A stretch of DNA of 64,000 nt from positions 1,240,001 to 1,304,000 of the forward strand of contig NZ_CP157484.1 of assembly GCF_045348435.1 (NCBI RefSeq), given 5' to 3'. The stretch comes from Alsobacter sp045348435. Its GTDB lineage: Bacteria > Pseudomonadota > Alphaproteobacteria > Rhizobiales > Beijerinckiaceae. The translations under genes and the position numbers were made by a program. Below the pieces are notes generated by a model. That model searched no databases and was not told the origin of the DNA. It worked only from the letters and a program-made list of their open reading frames with translations. Positions within the stretch are counted from its first letter, which is position 1; each line of letters starts with the position of its first letter. Shown in pieces: positions 9,207 to 16,581 of the stretch.

Positions 9207-10085
9207 ATGCTGGGCTATATGATCGCCATTGGCGTCATGATCAGCATCTACGGGCTGCTGACCTTGGGCCTCAACCTGCATTACGGCTACACCGGCATGA
9301 TCAATTTCGGCCATGTCGCGTTTTTCGCGGTCGGCGCCTATACGTCAGCCCTCCTCGTCCTTGCGGGCTATCCGATCGCGCTTGGCGTCATCGCCGCCGC
9401 CGCCGCCGCCGCCGTCCTGGCCTACCCCCTCGGCGTGCTGTGTCTGCGGCTCAGAGCGGATTACCTGGCCATCGTCACGCTGAGCTTTTCAGAGATCGTG
9501 CGCATCGTGCTCATCAGCGAGGAGTGGTTGACGAACGGCACGCGGGGGCTCGCCGGCATTCCGCGCCCCTTTTCGGGACTGGGCCGGCCGGATCTGGCCT
9601 ATTTCGCGCTCGTCGCCGGCGTTCTGGTGGTCTGTTTGCTGGTGGTCCGCAAGTTGACCGACAGTCCCTTCGGCCGGCTGATCCGAGCCGTGCGGGACGA
9701 TGAGGACGCGGTGCGATCGGTCGGCAAAGATCCGGCCTCGCTGAAGGTCAAGGTGCTGATGCTTGGCGGCGGCCTTGCGGGTCTCGCCGGCGCCTTCTAC
9801 GCCCACTACGTCACCTATATCTCGCCGGACCAATTCCTGCCGATCATCACGTTCTATGTCTGGATCGCGATGATCATGGGCGGAGCCGGCACCCGGTCGG
9901 GCGCCGTCGTCGGCGCCGCGCTCTTGTTGGTGTTCCTAGAGGGATCCCGTTTCCTGCGCGATGTCGTGCCGGTCGTCTCGGAGGTGCAGATGGCGAGCCT
10001 GAGGCTGGCCGTGATCGGCCTGGCGCTCGTCTTGTTCATGCTGTATCGCCCGCAGGGGCTGATCCCCGATCGCAGCCGCCCATGA
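9207..10085 (+). CDS. livM: ABC permease, LivM type
   Basis: 292-residue membrane permease starting MLGYMIAIGVMISIYGL, one base after the LivH-type stop. LivM hallmarks are GLNLHYGYTGMINFGHVAFF, LRADYLAIVTLSFSEI, AVRDDEDAVRSVGKDP (coupling loop to the ATPases) and the end LYRPQGLIPDRSR. A longer frame starting at 9033 is only read-through of the LivH region in another frame. The stop TGA overlaps the next ATG (ATGA), indicating translational coupling to the LivG-type ATPase. Confidence 0.9.
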   Translation: MLGYMIAIGVMISIYGLLTLGLNLHYGYTGMINFGHVAFFAVGAYTSALLVLAGYPIALGVIAAAAAAAVLAYPLGVLCLRLRADYLAIVTLSFSEIVRIVLISEEWLTNGTRGLAGIPRPFSGLGRPDLAYFALVAGVLVVCLLVVRKLTDSPFGRLIRAVRDDEDAVRSVGKDPASLKVKVLMLGGGLAGLAGAFYAHYVTYISPDQFLPIITFYVWIAMIMGGAGTRSGAVVGAALLLVFLEGSRFLRDVVPVVSEVQMASLRLAVIGLALVLFMLYRPQGLIPDRSRP

Positions 10086-10843
10086 CTCTGACCCTCAGCC
10101 ATGTGTGCAAGAGCCTTGGCGGCCTCGAAGTCGTCAGCGACGTGTCGTTCTCGACGCCGCTCGGCAGCCTCAGCGGCGTCATCGGGCCGAACGGCGCCGG
10201 CAAGAGCACTCTGTTTGCGCTGATCAGCGGCTTTCAGGCGAGCGACCTCGGCGAAGTCACCTTCGCCGGCCAGCGGCTGGATGGCCTGAGCGCGGACCAG
10301 CGAGCCCGACAGGGACTGGCCCGCACCTTCCAGGTGCCGCGTCCGTTTGCGCATTTGACCGTGCGCGAGAACCTGGCCGTCGGCGCGCAAGGGCAGGCGG
10401 GAGAGGGGCTGTTCAACGCCTTGTTCCGGGGCGGTCTGGTTCGCCGTCAGGAACGACGCATCTTCGAACGCGTCGACGGCGTCATCGACTTTCTGAAGCT
10501 GGGCGCCGTCGCCACGGCCCCCGCCGGGCGGCTCTCGGGGGGCCAGCGCAAGCTGCTCGAACTCGGGCGGGCGCTGATGATGGAGCCGAAATTCATCCTG
10601 CTGGACGAGCCTTTCGCCGGCGTCAACCCGGTCCTGATCGATGAGATCTCCGATCGCATCAAAGCCGCGAACGCCCGCGGCGTCGGGTTCTTGATCGTCG
10701 AACACAACCTGTCGTCCTTGGCGCGGCTTGTCGATCGCATGCTGGTCATGGATCGCGGCCGCTTGCTCGCCGACGGCGCGCCCGACGAGGTGCTCGACGA
10801 CAAGAGCGTCCAGGAAGCCTATATGGGCGGGGTTGTCGCATGA
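10082..10843 (+). CDS. livG: ABC ATPase, LivG type
   Basis: 253 residues. Walker A GPNGAGKST at 35-43, Q-loop region TFQVPRPFAHLTVREN, signature LSGGQRKLLELGRAL, Walker B FILLDEPFAGVNP and switch histidine in IVEHN. The LivG subgroup is shown by the RTFQ..RPF block and the ending DKSVQEAYMGG. It powers the importer together with the LivF-type subunit. The gene overlaps its neighbours by four bases on both sides (ATGA at 10082 and 10840). Confidence 0.92.
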   Translation: MTLTLSHVCKSLGGLEVVSDVSFSTPLGSLSGVIGPNGAGKSTLFALISGFQASDLGEVTFAGQRLDGLSADQRARQGLARTFQVPRPFAHLTVRENLAVGAQGQAGEGLFNALFRGGLVRRQERRIFERVDGVIDFLKLGAVATAPAGRLSGGQRKLLELGRALMMEPKFILLDEPFAGVNPVLIDEISDRIKAANARGVGFLIVEHNLSSLARLVDRMLVMDRGRLLADGAPDEVLDDKSVQEAYMGGVVA

Positions 10844-11541
10844 GGCTGTTGACCGTCGCCAACCTGTCGGCCGGCTATGGCGAGATCGACATCGTCAGGG
10901 ACATGAATCTGAGCGTGGATGAGCGGGAGATCGTGACCATCGCCGGCACCAACGGGGCCGGCAAATCGACCCTCGTCAAGGCCGTCATGGGACTGGCGCC
11001 GCGCTGCAGCGGCAGCATCGATTTCGCCGGCCTGGATCTGCTGCGCCTGCAAGCCGAGGATCGCGTCGCCGCCGGAATCAGCTATGTGCCCCAGGTGGCC
11101 AATGTGTTTGCGCCGCTGACGGTGCTGGAGAATCTATTGGTGGTCGAGCATGTCGCCCGCCGGTCGGAGCGCCTGAGCGCGATGTTCGATCTCTTCCCGG
11201 CGCTGGCGGCCCGCCGGCGCGCCGCGGCCGGGTCGCTCTCGGGCGGTGAGCGGCAACAACTCGCCTTCGCGCGGGCGCTGATGCCGCAGCCCAAGATGAT
11301 GCTGCTCGACGAACCCACGGCGGCGCTGTCGCCGGCCCTCGTCGAGCAGGTTCTGGCGCTGATCAGCTCGCTGCCGGATCTGGGCATCGCCGCCCTGGTG
11401 ATCGAGCAGCGCGCCCGCCAGAGCCTGGCGATCAGCCACCGCGGCTACATCCTCGACAGCGGCGCGATCGTGCTCTCCGGGGCGGCGAGCGCGCTTCTGA
11501 ACGACGAGACGATGGCCCGCTACTATCTCGGACGGGCCTGA
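10840..11541 (+). CDS. livF: ABC ATPase, LivF type
   Basis: 233 residues. Walker A GTNGAGKST at 36-44 (Thr where many have Asn or Pro), signature LSGGERQQLAFARAL, Walker B MMLLDEPTAALSP, and switch region LVIEQRAR, where Glu-Gln replaces the common Glu-His, as is normal in LivF proteins. Second cytoplasmic ATPase of the importer. Start ATG overlaps the LivG-type stop. The hydrolase gene at 11547 follows after only five bases, so it is most likely part of the same transcript. Confidence 0.92.
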   Translation: MRLLTVANLSAGYGEIDIVRDMNLSVDEREIVTIAGTNGAGKSTLVKAVMGLAPRCSGSIDFAGLDLLRLQAEDRVAAGISYVPQVANVFAPLTVLENLLVVEHVARRSERLSAMFDLFPALAARRRAAAGSLSGGERQQLAFARALMPQPKMMLLDEPTAALSPALVEQVLALISSLPDLGIAALVIEQRARQSLAISHRGYILDSGAIVLSGAASALLNDETMARYYLGRA

Positions 11542-11546
11542 CCCGG

Positions 11547-12617
11547 ATGCGCCGAACGCGTCAAAGGCCGCAAAGTCCCGGTGGCGCGGCCGCGGCGATC
11601 GACTTCCAGGTGGCCCGCCTGGGCGCTGTCGCCTTGCAGGGCGGCGGCGTGCTGGACGACGCGCGTCTCGCCTACAAGGTGTTCGGGCGGCTGCAGGCCG
11701 GTCGACCGGTGGTGGTCTATCCGACCTCCTTCGCGACCCATCACACGGATCTCGAATGGCTCATCGGCCCCGGCAAGGCTCTGGATCCCGAGCGCCTCGC
11801 CATTGTGATGATCAACCTGTTCGGCAGCGGCCTGTCTTCGTCGCCGAGCAACCATGACGCTGGGCCGCAGGCCTTTCCCAAGCTCACGATGCACGACAAC
11901 GTCCACGCGCAACAGCGTCTGATGACCGAAATCCTCGGCGTGCGCCGCATCGCGCTGGTCGTCGGCTTCTCCATGGGGGCGCAGGCCGCCTTTCATTGGG
12001 GCGCGCTGTATCCCGACCTGGTCGAGCGCATCGCGCCGATCTGCGGCTCGGCCCGCACCTCCCGGCACAATTTTGTGTTCCTGGAGGGCGTGAAGGCCGC
12101 GTTGACGGCCGACCCGACCTTTCGCGACGGCGTCTTCAACGCCAAGCCCACCCAGGGCCTGCGCGCCATGGGACGGGTTTACGCCGGCTGGGGCCTGTCT
12201 GCGGCCTTCTACCGGGACGAGACCTATCTGACGCTCGGCTTCCGCTCGCTGGAGGATTTTCTCGTCCGCGATTGGGAGGCTCGTTTCAGCCGACGCGACG
12301 GCAATGACCTGCTGGCGATGATCTGGACCTGGCAGCACGCCGACATCAGCCTGACGCCCGCCTGGAAGGGCGATCTGACCCGAGCGCTGCAAGCGATTGC
12401 GGCGCGCGCCTTGGTGATGCCGAGCGAAACGGACCTTTATTTCAGCATCGAGGACAGCCGCAGCGAAGCCGCCGCCATGCCCGCCGCGACCTTGCTGCCG
12501 ATTCCGACCAAATGGGGCCACCGCGTCAACGTCCCTGCCCAGAACCCGGCCGATGCGTCCTTCATCGACGCCGCGCTCATGGCTTTCCTCAGGCCGCCGC
12601 AGGACCCAACGGGTTAG
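11547..12617 (+). CDS. MetX-like alpha/beta hydrolase (homoserine acetyltransferase family)
   Basis: 356-residue cytoplasmic alpha/beta hydrolase of the homoserine O-acetyltransferase family. Nucleophile S142 in VVGFSMGAQA; oxyanion/N-terminal block YPTSFATHHTDLEWLIG; acid in PSETDLYFS; catalytic His in KWGHRVNVP. True MetX enzymes usually have GGSMGG at the nucleophile elbow and GRF near the active site; those are not seen here, so it is more likely a hydrolase or acyltransferase of another substrate. It ends the operon with the dipeptidase-like enzyme and importer, hinting at amide or ester breakdown of the imported compound. No strong ribosome site; coupling is probable. Confidence 0.75.
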   Translation: MRRTRQRPQSPGGAAAAIDFQVARLGAVALQGGGVLDDARLAYKVFGRLQAGRPVVVYPTSFATHHTDLEWLIGPGKALDPERLAIVMINLFGSGLSSSPSNHDAGPQAFPKLTMHDNVHAQQRLMTEILGVRRIALVVGFSMGAQAAFHWGALYPDLVERIAPICGSARTSRHNFVFLEGVKAALTADPTFRDGVFNAKPTQGLRAMGRVYAGWGLSAAFYRDETYLTLGFRSLEDFLVRDWEARFSRRDGNDLLAMIWTWQHADISLTPAWKGDLTRALQAIAARALVMPSETDLYFSIEDSRSEAAAMPAATLLPIPTKWGHRVNVPAQNPADASFIDAALMAFLRPPQDPTG

Positions 12618-12769
12618 GACCTGAGGAGTCCCTGGGCCGGACCGCTCCGGGCGCGCGGGGGCGAAGGCGGCCGCGGCGGCGCTCAGCGAACCATCGATCC
12701 AGACGCGCCAAGCGCCTCACTCGCGCGTTGCGGGGCCGGTCCTTGCGTTCACCGCCTTTGGCGGAGCAG

Positions 12770-12905
12770 TGCAGCGGCAGTCTGCAGCGACGCCGGGCGC
12801 CAAGCACGAAGCGCAGCGCCGCTGCGGCTTGCGGGGTCAGGGTGCGGCAAGTCTCGGTCGGCGGAGCCGCCAAGGTGAGCCGCAGCCCGACCACATCCCC
12901 CCTGG
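12770..12905 (-). pseudogene. SCGR/LTPR family copy C (C-terminal fragment)
   Basis: Minus-strand frame reads GDVVGLRLTLAAPPTETCR, then TLTPQAAAALRFVLGARRR, aligning with ED...LRLASAxQSAEACRTLTPRVTAALGRVLE of other copies. The N-terminal half is missing. It lies immediately left of a second family copy (D), with a duplicated block between them, in the gap after the HAAT operon. Confidence 0.5.
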
Positions 12906-12907
12906 GG

Positions 12908-13080
12908 CCGAAGCCCAAGCCGACCCGACCAAGCCCGATGTGATGCGGGCGGGGACGCCTTGCGAGCACCTGACGCTGCCGGTCAGATGAGAACGGGGGG
13001 CAGGCTTGCGGGGGGGGCAGCCCCAACCTTGCAAACCGCGAGGCCGCGGGCGCGTGCGGGCGGGCCACAGCCGCGCTTGC
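12908..13080 (+). pseudogene. Duplicated 3' end of the exported-protein gene found at 29887
   Basis: The plus strand reads ADPTKPDVMRAGTPCEHL and TLPVR then stop (12988-12990), matching ADPTKPYVMWAGTPYEHL and MLPVK at the end of the intact gene at 29887-30444. The following non-coding DNA (AGGCTTGCGG, GCGGGCGCGTGCGG, GCCGCGCTTGCGCC) also matches the DNA downstream of that gene, and both lead into an SCGR/LTPR family copy. Only the last roughly 20 codons survive here, with substitutions, so this is a decayed duplicate. Confidence 0.7.
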
Positions 13081-13084
13081 GCCA

Positions 13085-13330
13085 TCACGGACCCAGGCGC
13101 CGGCGGCTTGTCCTCGCGCAGTGGGCGCGGCGGCCTGCAGCGTCGCCGGCGCCTTCAGGAGCCGGGCCAGCGCCGTCGTGGCCCGCGGCGTCAGCGCGCG
13201 GCGGGCCACTGACGCGCCGACGCGAGCTGCAAGCTGGCCGGGTCCTCCGAGGAGCCGAAATCGACGGAGACGCCGAGTCGGCCGCAGGACAGTGTCCACT
13301 GCCGCGCCGCCGCAGCAGAACAGGCGATCC
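13085..13330 (-). pseudogene. SCGR/LTPR family copy D (frameshifted)
   Basis: Minus strand: AAARQWTLSCGRLGVSVDFG and SSEDPASLQLASARQ in one frame, ending at a TGA. RALTPRATTALARLLKAP and ATLQAAAP continue in the next frame. A single indel between the two halves explains the break. Strongly similar in DNA to copies A and G. It lies directly downstream (in its own direction) of the sugar-ABC operon end at 13368. Confidence 0.6.
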
Positions 13331-13367
13331 GCCGGAGGAGGGGCGGCGCTCGCCGGACACGCGCCGA

Positions 13368-14210
13368 TTACAAGCCCGTGGTCGCTCCTGCTGTCAGGCC
13401 CCGAACGAAGTGGCGTTGCAGCAGCATGAACAGGATCAGAACGGGGAGGATCGAGATGATCCCGGCTGCCGTGATGCTCCCCCATTCGACGCCGTAGTCG
13501 GTCATGAACAGGTGGATGCCAACCGGAGCGGTTCGCATTTTGCTGGAGGAGGTGAGCACCAGCGCGAGAATGAACTCATTCCAGGCTTGCACGAAACTGA
13601 TCAGGCTGACCGTGACGAGGCCTGGCATGGCGGCCGGCAGCACCACACGGTAGAGGGCGCCGATGCGCGACGTGCCGTCGATCATGGCGGCCTCTTCGAT
13701 CTGGCGGGGGATGGAGCGAAAGTAGCCCTGCATGAACCAGATCGCCAGGGGGCAGATGAAGGCGCTGTTGGCCAGGATCAAGACCAGATAGGTGTCCAGC
13801 AGGCCAAGCTTGCTGCCAAAGAAATAGAGCGGGACGACCGTCGCCAGTTCGCCCATCGCCATTCCAAGCAGGATCAGGAACAGCATGGCGGACTTGCCAC
13901 GAAATTCGTAACGCGCCACGGCGTAGCCCGCGTGGATGGAGACGAACACGACCACCACGACGGTGGAGAGCGACACAATCGCGCTGTTCATCAGGTAGCG
14001 CGGGAAGCCGGAACTCAGCACGCTGATGTAATTGTCGAGGGTCGCCGACCAGGGCACCAGGCTCGGCGGGAACCGGAGGATCTCCTGCTTCGATTTCAGT
14101 GAGGTGCTGAGCGACCACAGGAACGGGACGAGAATGACGGCTCCCGTGGCGATCATGCCGAGCCAGCGTAGCGTCGCCGAGATCATAGGCAGGGGCAGGG
14201 CGGTCCTCAT
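13368..14210 (-). CDS. Sugar ABC transporter permease, MalG/UgpE type
   Basis: 280-residue inner-membrane protein of the carbohydrate-uptake-1 family with six hydrophobic segments and the EAA coupling loop EEAAMIDGTSRIGALYRVVLP (about residues 190-210). The start ATG overlaps the stop of the preceding permease by four bases (14207-14210). It pairs with that permease to form the channel used by the binding protein at 15207. No ATPase gene follows; instead the DNA runs into SCGR/LTPR copies C and D. A shared MsmK/UgpC-like ATPase elsewhere would have to energise it. Confidence 0.88.
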   Translation of the reverse strand: MRTALPLPMISATLRWLGMIATGAVILVPFLWSLSTSLKSKQEILRFPPSLVPWSATLDNYISVLSSGFPRYLMNSAIVSLSTVVVVVFVSIHAGYAVARYEFRGKSAMLFLILLGMAMGELATVVPLYFFGSKLGLLDTYLVLILANSAFICPLAIWFMQGYFRSIPRQIEEAAMIDGTSRIGALYRVVLPAAMPGLVTVSLISFVQAWNEFILALVLTSSSKMRTAPVGIHLFMTDYGVEWGSITAAGIISILPVLILFMLLQRHFVRGLTAGATTGL

Positions 14211-15136
14211 TTGCTGTCCGCCTCCGAACGGATCATGCGAAAGTAGATCCAGGAGAGGAAAAGGTCGAGGCTCACGAGAACAACCGTAATCGCTGAAGCG
14301 GTCTCGATATTGTAGTACTGGAAACCTTCACGGTAGAGACGCAGGCTGATCACCTCCGTGGCGTTCAGCGGCCCGCCCCCCGTCAGATCGAGCGGCAGCA
14401 CCACGATGTTGAAGAAACTGATCGTCAGGGTGATGATGCAAGACAGTGAGATGGGCTTCAGCAGCGGGATGATGATGAAGCGAATCTTCTGGAAGTAGGT
14501 CGCGCCGTCGATCTCCGCCGCTTCCTCCAGCTCCACCGGGATCGCCGACAACCCCGCCAGCATGAGCAAGAGGGCGAAGCCCGTGGCCCTCCAGGCGTTC
14601 ACGAAGGTCAGCGCCGGCAACGCCTGCGACATGGAGATGAGCGGATCGAACGCCGGCAAGCCGAACAGGTCCAGCAGATCGTTGATCGGGCTCATGTCGC
14701 CGTTGAGGAGCCACTTCCACATCAGCGCCAGCACGACTTGGTTCGTCACCCACGGGATGAGGATGATCGTCCGCAGCACCGCCGTGCCCCAGGTCTGGCG
14801 CCGCAAAAACAGCGCCAGCGACAGGCCAAACATCCAGGTCAGGGCGACGCTGGCCAGAACGAAAATCATCGAGTTGACGAAATTGGTCTGAAAACGCGGG
14901 TCGGAGAACAGGCGGGCGTAATTGGCGAGCCCGACATACTCGATCTGCTTGAACACCTGGGTCTTGGCGAGGCTGTAATCGACAGCGAAGAACAAGGGAT
15001 AAAGGGTGACAAACCCGACCAGAACCAGGCCGGGCGCCATGAGCAGATAGGGAAAGAAGTCGATCTTCTCCCGCCTCGGAGCCTCGTGGGCCCTTCTGGA
15101 CGGAGCCGCCTTGTGCAGCGTCAGTGCGTTGGTCAT
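14207..15136 (-). CDS. Sugar ABC transporter permease, MalF/UgpA type
   Basis: 309-residue permease. A basic N-terminal tail (HKAAPSRRAHEAPRREK) precedes six membrane segments starting FFPYLLMAPGLVLVGFVTLYP; the EAA loop reads LEEAAEIDGATYFQKIRFI. Partner of the MalG-type permease, with four-base overlap. A nine-base perfect inverted repeat lies between it and the upstream binding-protein gene. Length is normal for the family. Substrate not deducible from permease sequence. Confidence 0.88.
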   Translation of the reverse strand: MTNALTLHKAAPSRRAHEAPRREKIDFFPYLLMAPGLVLVGFVTLYPLFFAVDYSLAKTQVFKQIEYVGLANYARLFSDPRFQTNFVNSMIFVLASVALTWMFGLSLALFLRRQTWGTAVLRTIILIPWVTNQVVLALMWKWLLNGDMSPINDLLDLFGLPAFDPLISMSQALPALTFVNAWRATGFALLLMLAGLSAIPVELEEAAEIDGATYFQKIRFIIIPLLKPISLSCIITLTISFFNIVVLPLDLTGGGPLNATEVISLRLYREGFQYYNIETASAITVVLVSLDLFLSWIYFRMIRSEADSK

Positions 15137-15163
15137 GGTCTCTCAAGGTCCTGTCATCACACC

Positions 15164-15193
15164 GGCGAACGCGGCCGCGCGACTGCGTTCGCC
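15164..15193 (-). promoter_or_regulatory. Intercistronic hairpin after the sugar-binding-protein gene
   Basis: GGCGAACGC (15164-15172) is perfectly complementary to GCGTTCGCC (15185-15193) with a 12-base loop, inside the 70-base gap between binding-protein and permease genes. Such hairpins commonly protect the binding-protein mRNA or attenuate read-through to the permeases. No U run is seen. A similar arrangement occurs in the HAAT operon at 8258. Confidence 0.5.
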
Positions 15194-15206
15194 AAGGGTG
15201 TCTCGA

Positions 15207-16538
15207 TCACAGTCCGGCGATTTGATTGTACTTCTTGGCGGCCTCATCGAGCAGCGGCTTGAGCTGGCTTGAGGCGTCGACCAGCACTCGGTGCAGCACG
15301 TCCACCATGGTCTCATTGAGCTGAGCGAAGGTGGACACATTGATCACCGTCTCGCTGCGCTCGGCCATATAGTCGACCCACCACCGCAGGTGAGCCGCTT
15401 CAGGGGTCTGGAAATAGGGCCTCTCCAGCACGCTCTTGCGGGAGGGCAGCGTGCCGGCGACGCGGGCGTTGATCTCCTGCGCATCCGCGCCGATATAGTA
15501 TTTCAGGTGCTCCCAGGCCGCGTCCGGGTGTTTTGAGCCGCGCGGGATGCCCATGCCCCACCCGGTCACGATTGTCGGCGACGGCTTGTTCGGATCGTCG
15601 GACGGCACCTTGGCGATCATCAGGTTGTCCGGGCCGACGGCCTTCAGGATGTCCTGGTAGCGGTGCGCTCCCTCTTGGATCATGCCGACGCGCCCCGCCT
15701 TGAAGGCGTCCGTCACGTCGTCATAGGTCATGCCGATCACCTGCGGCGGCGTGATCTTGTGCTTGAGCACGCAGTCGGCCAGGAATTGGTAGGCCTTTAC
15801 CCCGATGTCGTCGTTAAACACCGCCCGGTCGTTGTCGTCCAAGATCCTGCCGTTGCGGCCCTGGATCTGCGGCTGGAACATCGTCTCCAGCTGATTGAGC
15901 TGGGTCTTGGACGCCCCGTACATGTAGCCCCAGCGTCCCCGACTGGTCATCTTCTTGCCGACCTCGACGAACTCGTCCCAGGTCTTGGGCGCCTGCATGC
16001 CGGCTTGCGTCAGCCAGTCCTTGCGGATGAAGAGCGCTTTCGGAATGGCCTCAATCTGCATGCTCCACTTCTTGCCCTTCACCACCATGGCGGGCGAGAA
16101 GTCGACGAGGAAGTCCTTCTTATCATCGTCGCTGAAGCTCTGGTTGAGGTAAGGATCGAGCTCCTGCAGCCCGTCGCCGAGCAGGATCATCTTCAGGTGG
16201 AACAGATTGACGCGCGATCCGTCCGGCGGATTGCCGGCCTGAACGGCCGCGATCAGCTTCGTGCCCATCTCCTGCCAGGGCAGGATCTGGTAGTTCACCT
16301 CAATCCCGGTGAGGTCGCGGAACTTGCCCTCGATCTCCTTGATGGCGACCTCGCGGGCGCTCTTGCCCTCAGGGCTGAGGAAGTCCCAATGGGACATCGC
16401 CTGACCCTTTAGATCGGGCTTTGTCTGCGCGAAGGCGGACGCCCCAAACCCGCCTCCAAGCGCCGCCGCGCCCGATCGCGCCAGCATCAGACCCGCTCCA
16501 GCGCTTCCCAAGAACCTGCGACGAGACACTTCGCTCAT
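15207..16538 (-). CDS. Sugar-type ABC binding protein with Tat signal
   Basis: 443 residues. The N-terminus MSEVSRRRFLGSAGAGLML is a twin-arginine (SRRRFLG) export signal with cleavage probably after ASAFAQ. The mature part is an SBP_bac_1 extracellular binding protein (WDEFVEVGKKM, GRVGMIQEGAHRYQDIL, SPTIVTGWGMGIPRGSKHPD). The ATG at 16538 follows GGAGGAGG; an upstream ATG at 16556 would overlap that site. It delivers a solute, probably a carbohydrate or polyol, to the two permeases downstream. Tat export suggests that the protein folds before transport. Confidence 0.88.
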   Translation of the reverse strand: MSEVSRRRFLGSAGAGLMLARSGAAALGGGFGASAFAQTKPDLKGQAMSHWDFLSPEGKSAREVAIKEIEGKFRDLTGIEVNYQILPWQEMGTKLIAAVQAGNPPDGSRVNLFHLKMILLGDGLQELDPYLNQSFSDDDKKDFLVDFSPAMVVKGKKWSMQIEAIPKALFIRKDWLTQAGMQAPKTWDEFVEVGKKMTSRGRWGYMYGASKTQLNQLETMFQPQIQGRNGRILDDNDRAVFNDDIGVKAYQFLADCVLKHKITPPQVIGMTYDDVTDAFKAGRVGMIQEGAHRYQDILKAVGPDNLMIAKVPSDDPNKPSPTIVTGWGMGIPRGSKHPDAAWEHLKYYIGADAQEINARVAGTLPSRKSVLERPYFQTPEAAHLRWWVDYMAERSETVINVSTFAQLNETMVDVLHRVLVDASSQLKPLLDEAAKKYNQIAGL

Positions 16539-16581
16539 GGTTTCCTCCTCCGACACGGCGGCCTCTTCGGTCCGCTTCTGG

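Noticed and set aside
6641..9208. An 855-codon open frame on the minus strand
   Set aside because: It lies opposite the dipeptidase, binding protein and LivH genes, which have clear families. Its composition (His/Arg/Asp/Gln-rich) is typical of the antisense frame of high-GC genes.
12589..13485. A 298-codon minus-strand frame spanning the 12.6-13.5 kb gap
   Set aside because: It contains the tail of copy C but otherwise joins unrelated frames of copy D, the duplicated block and the permease end; not one gene.
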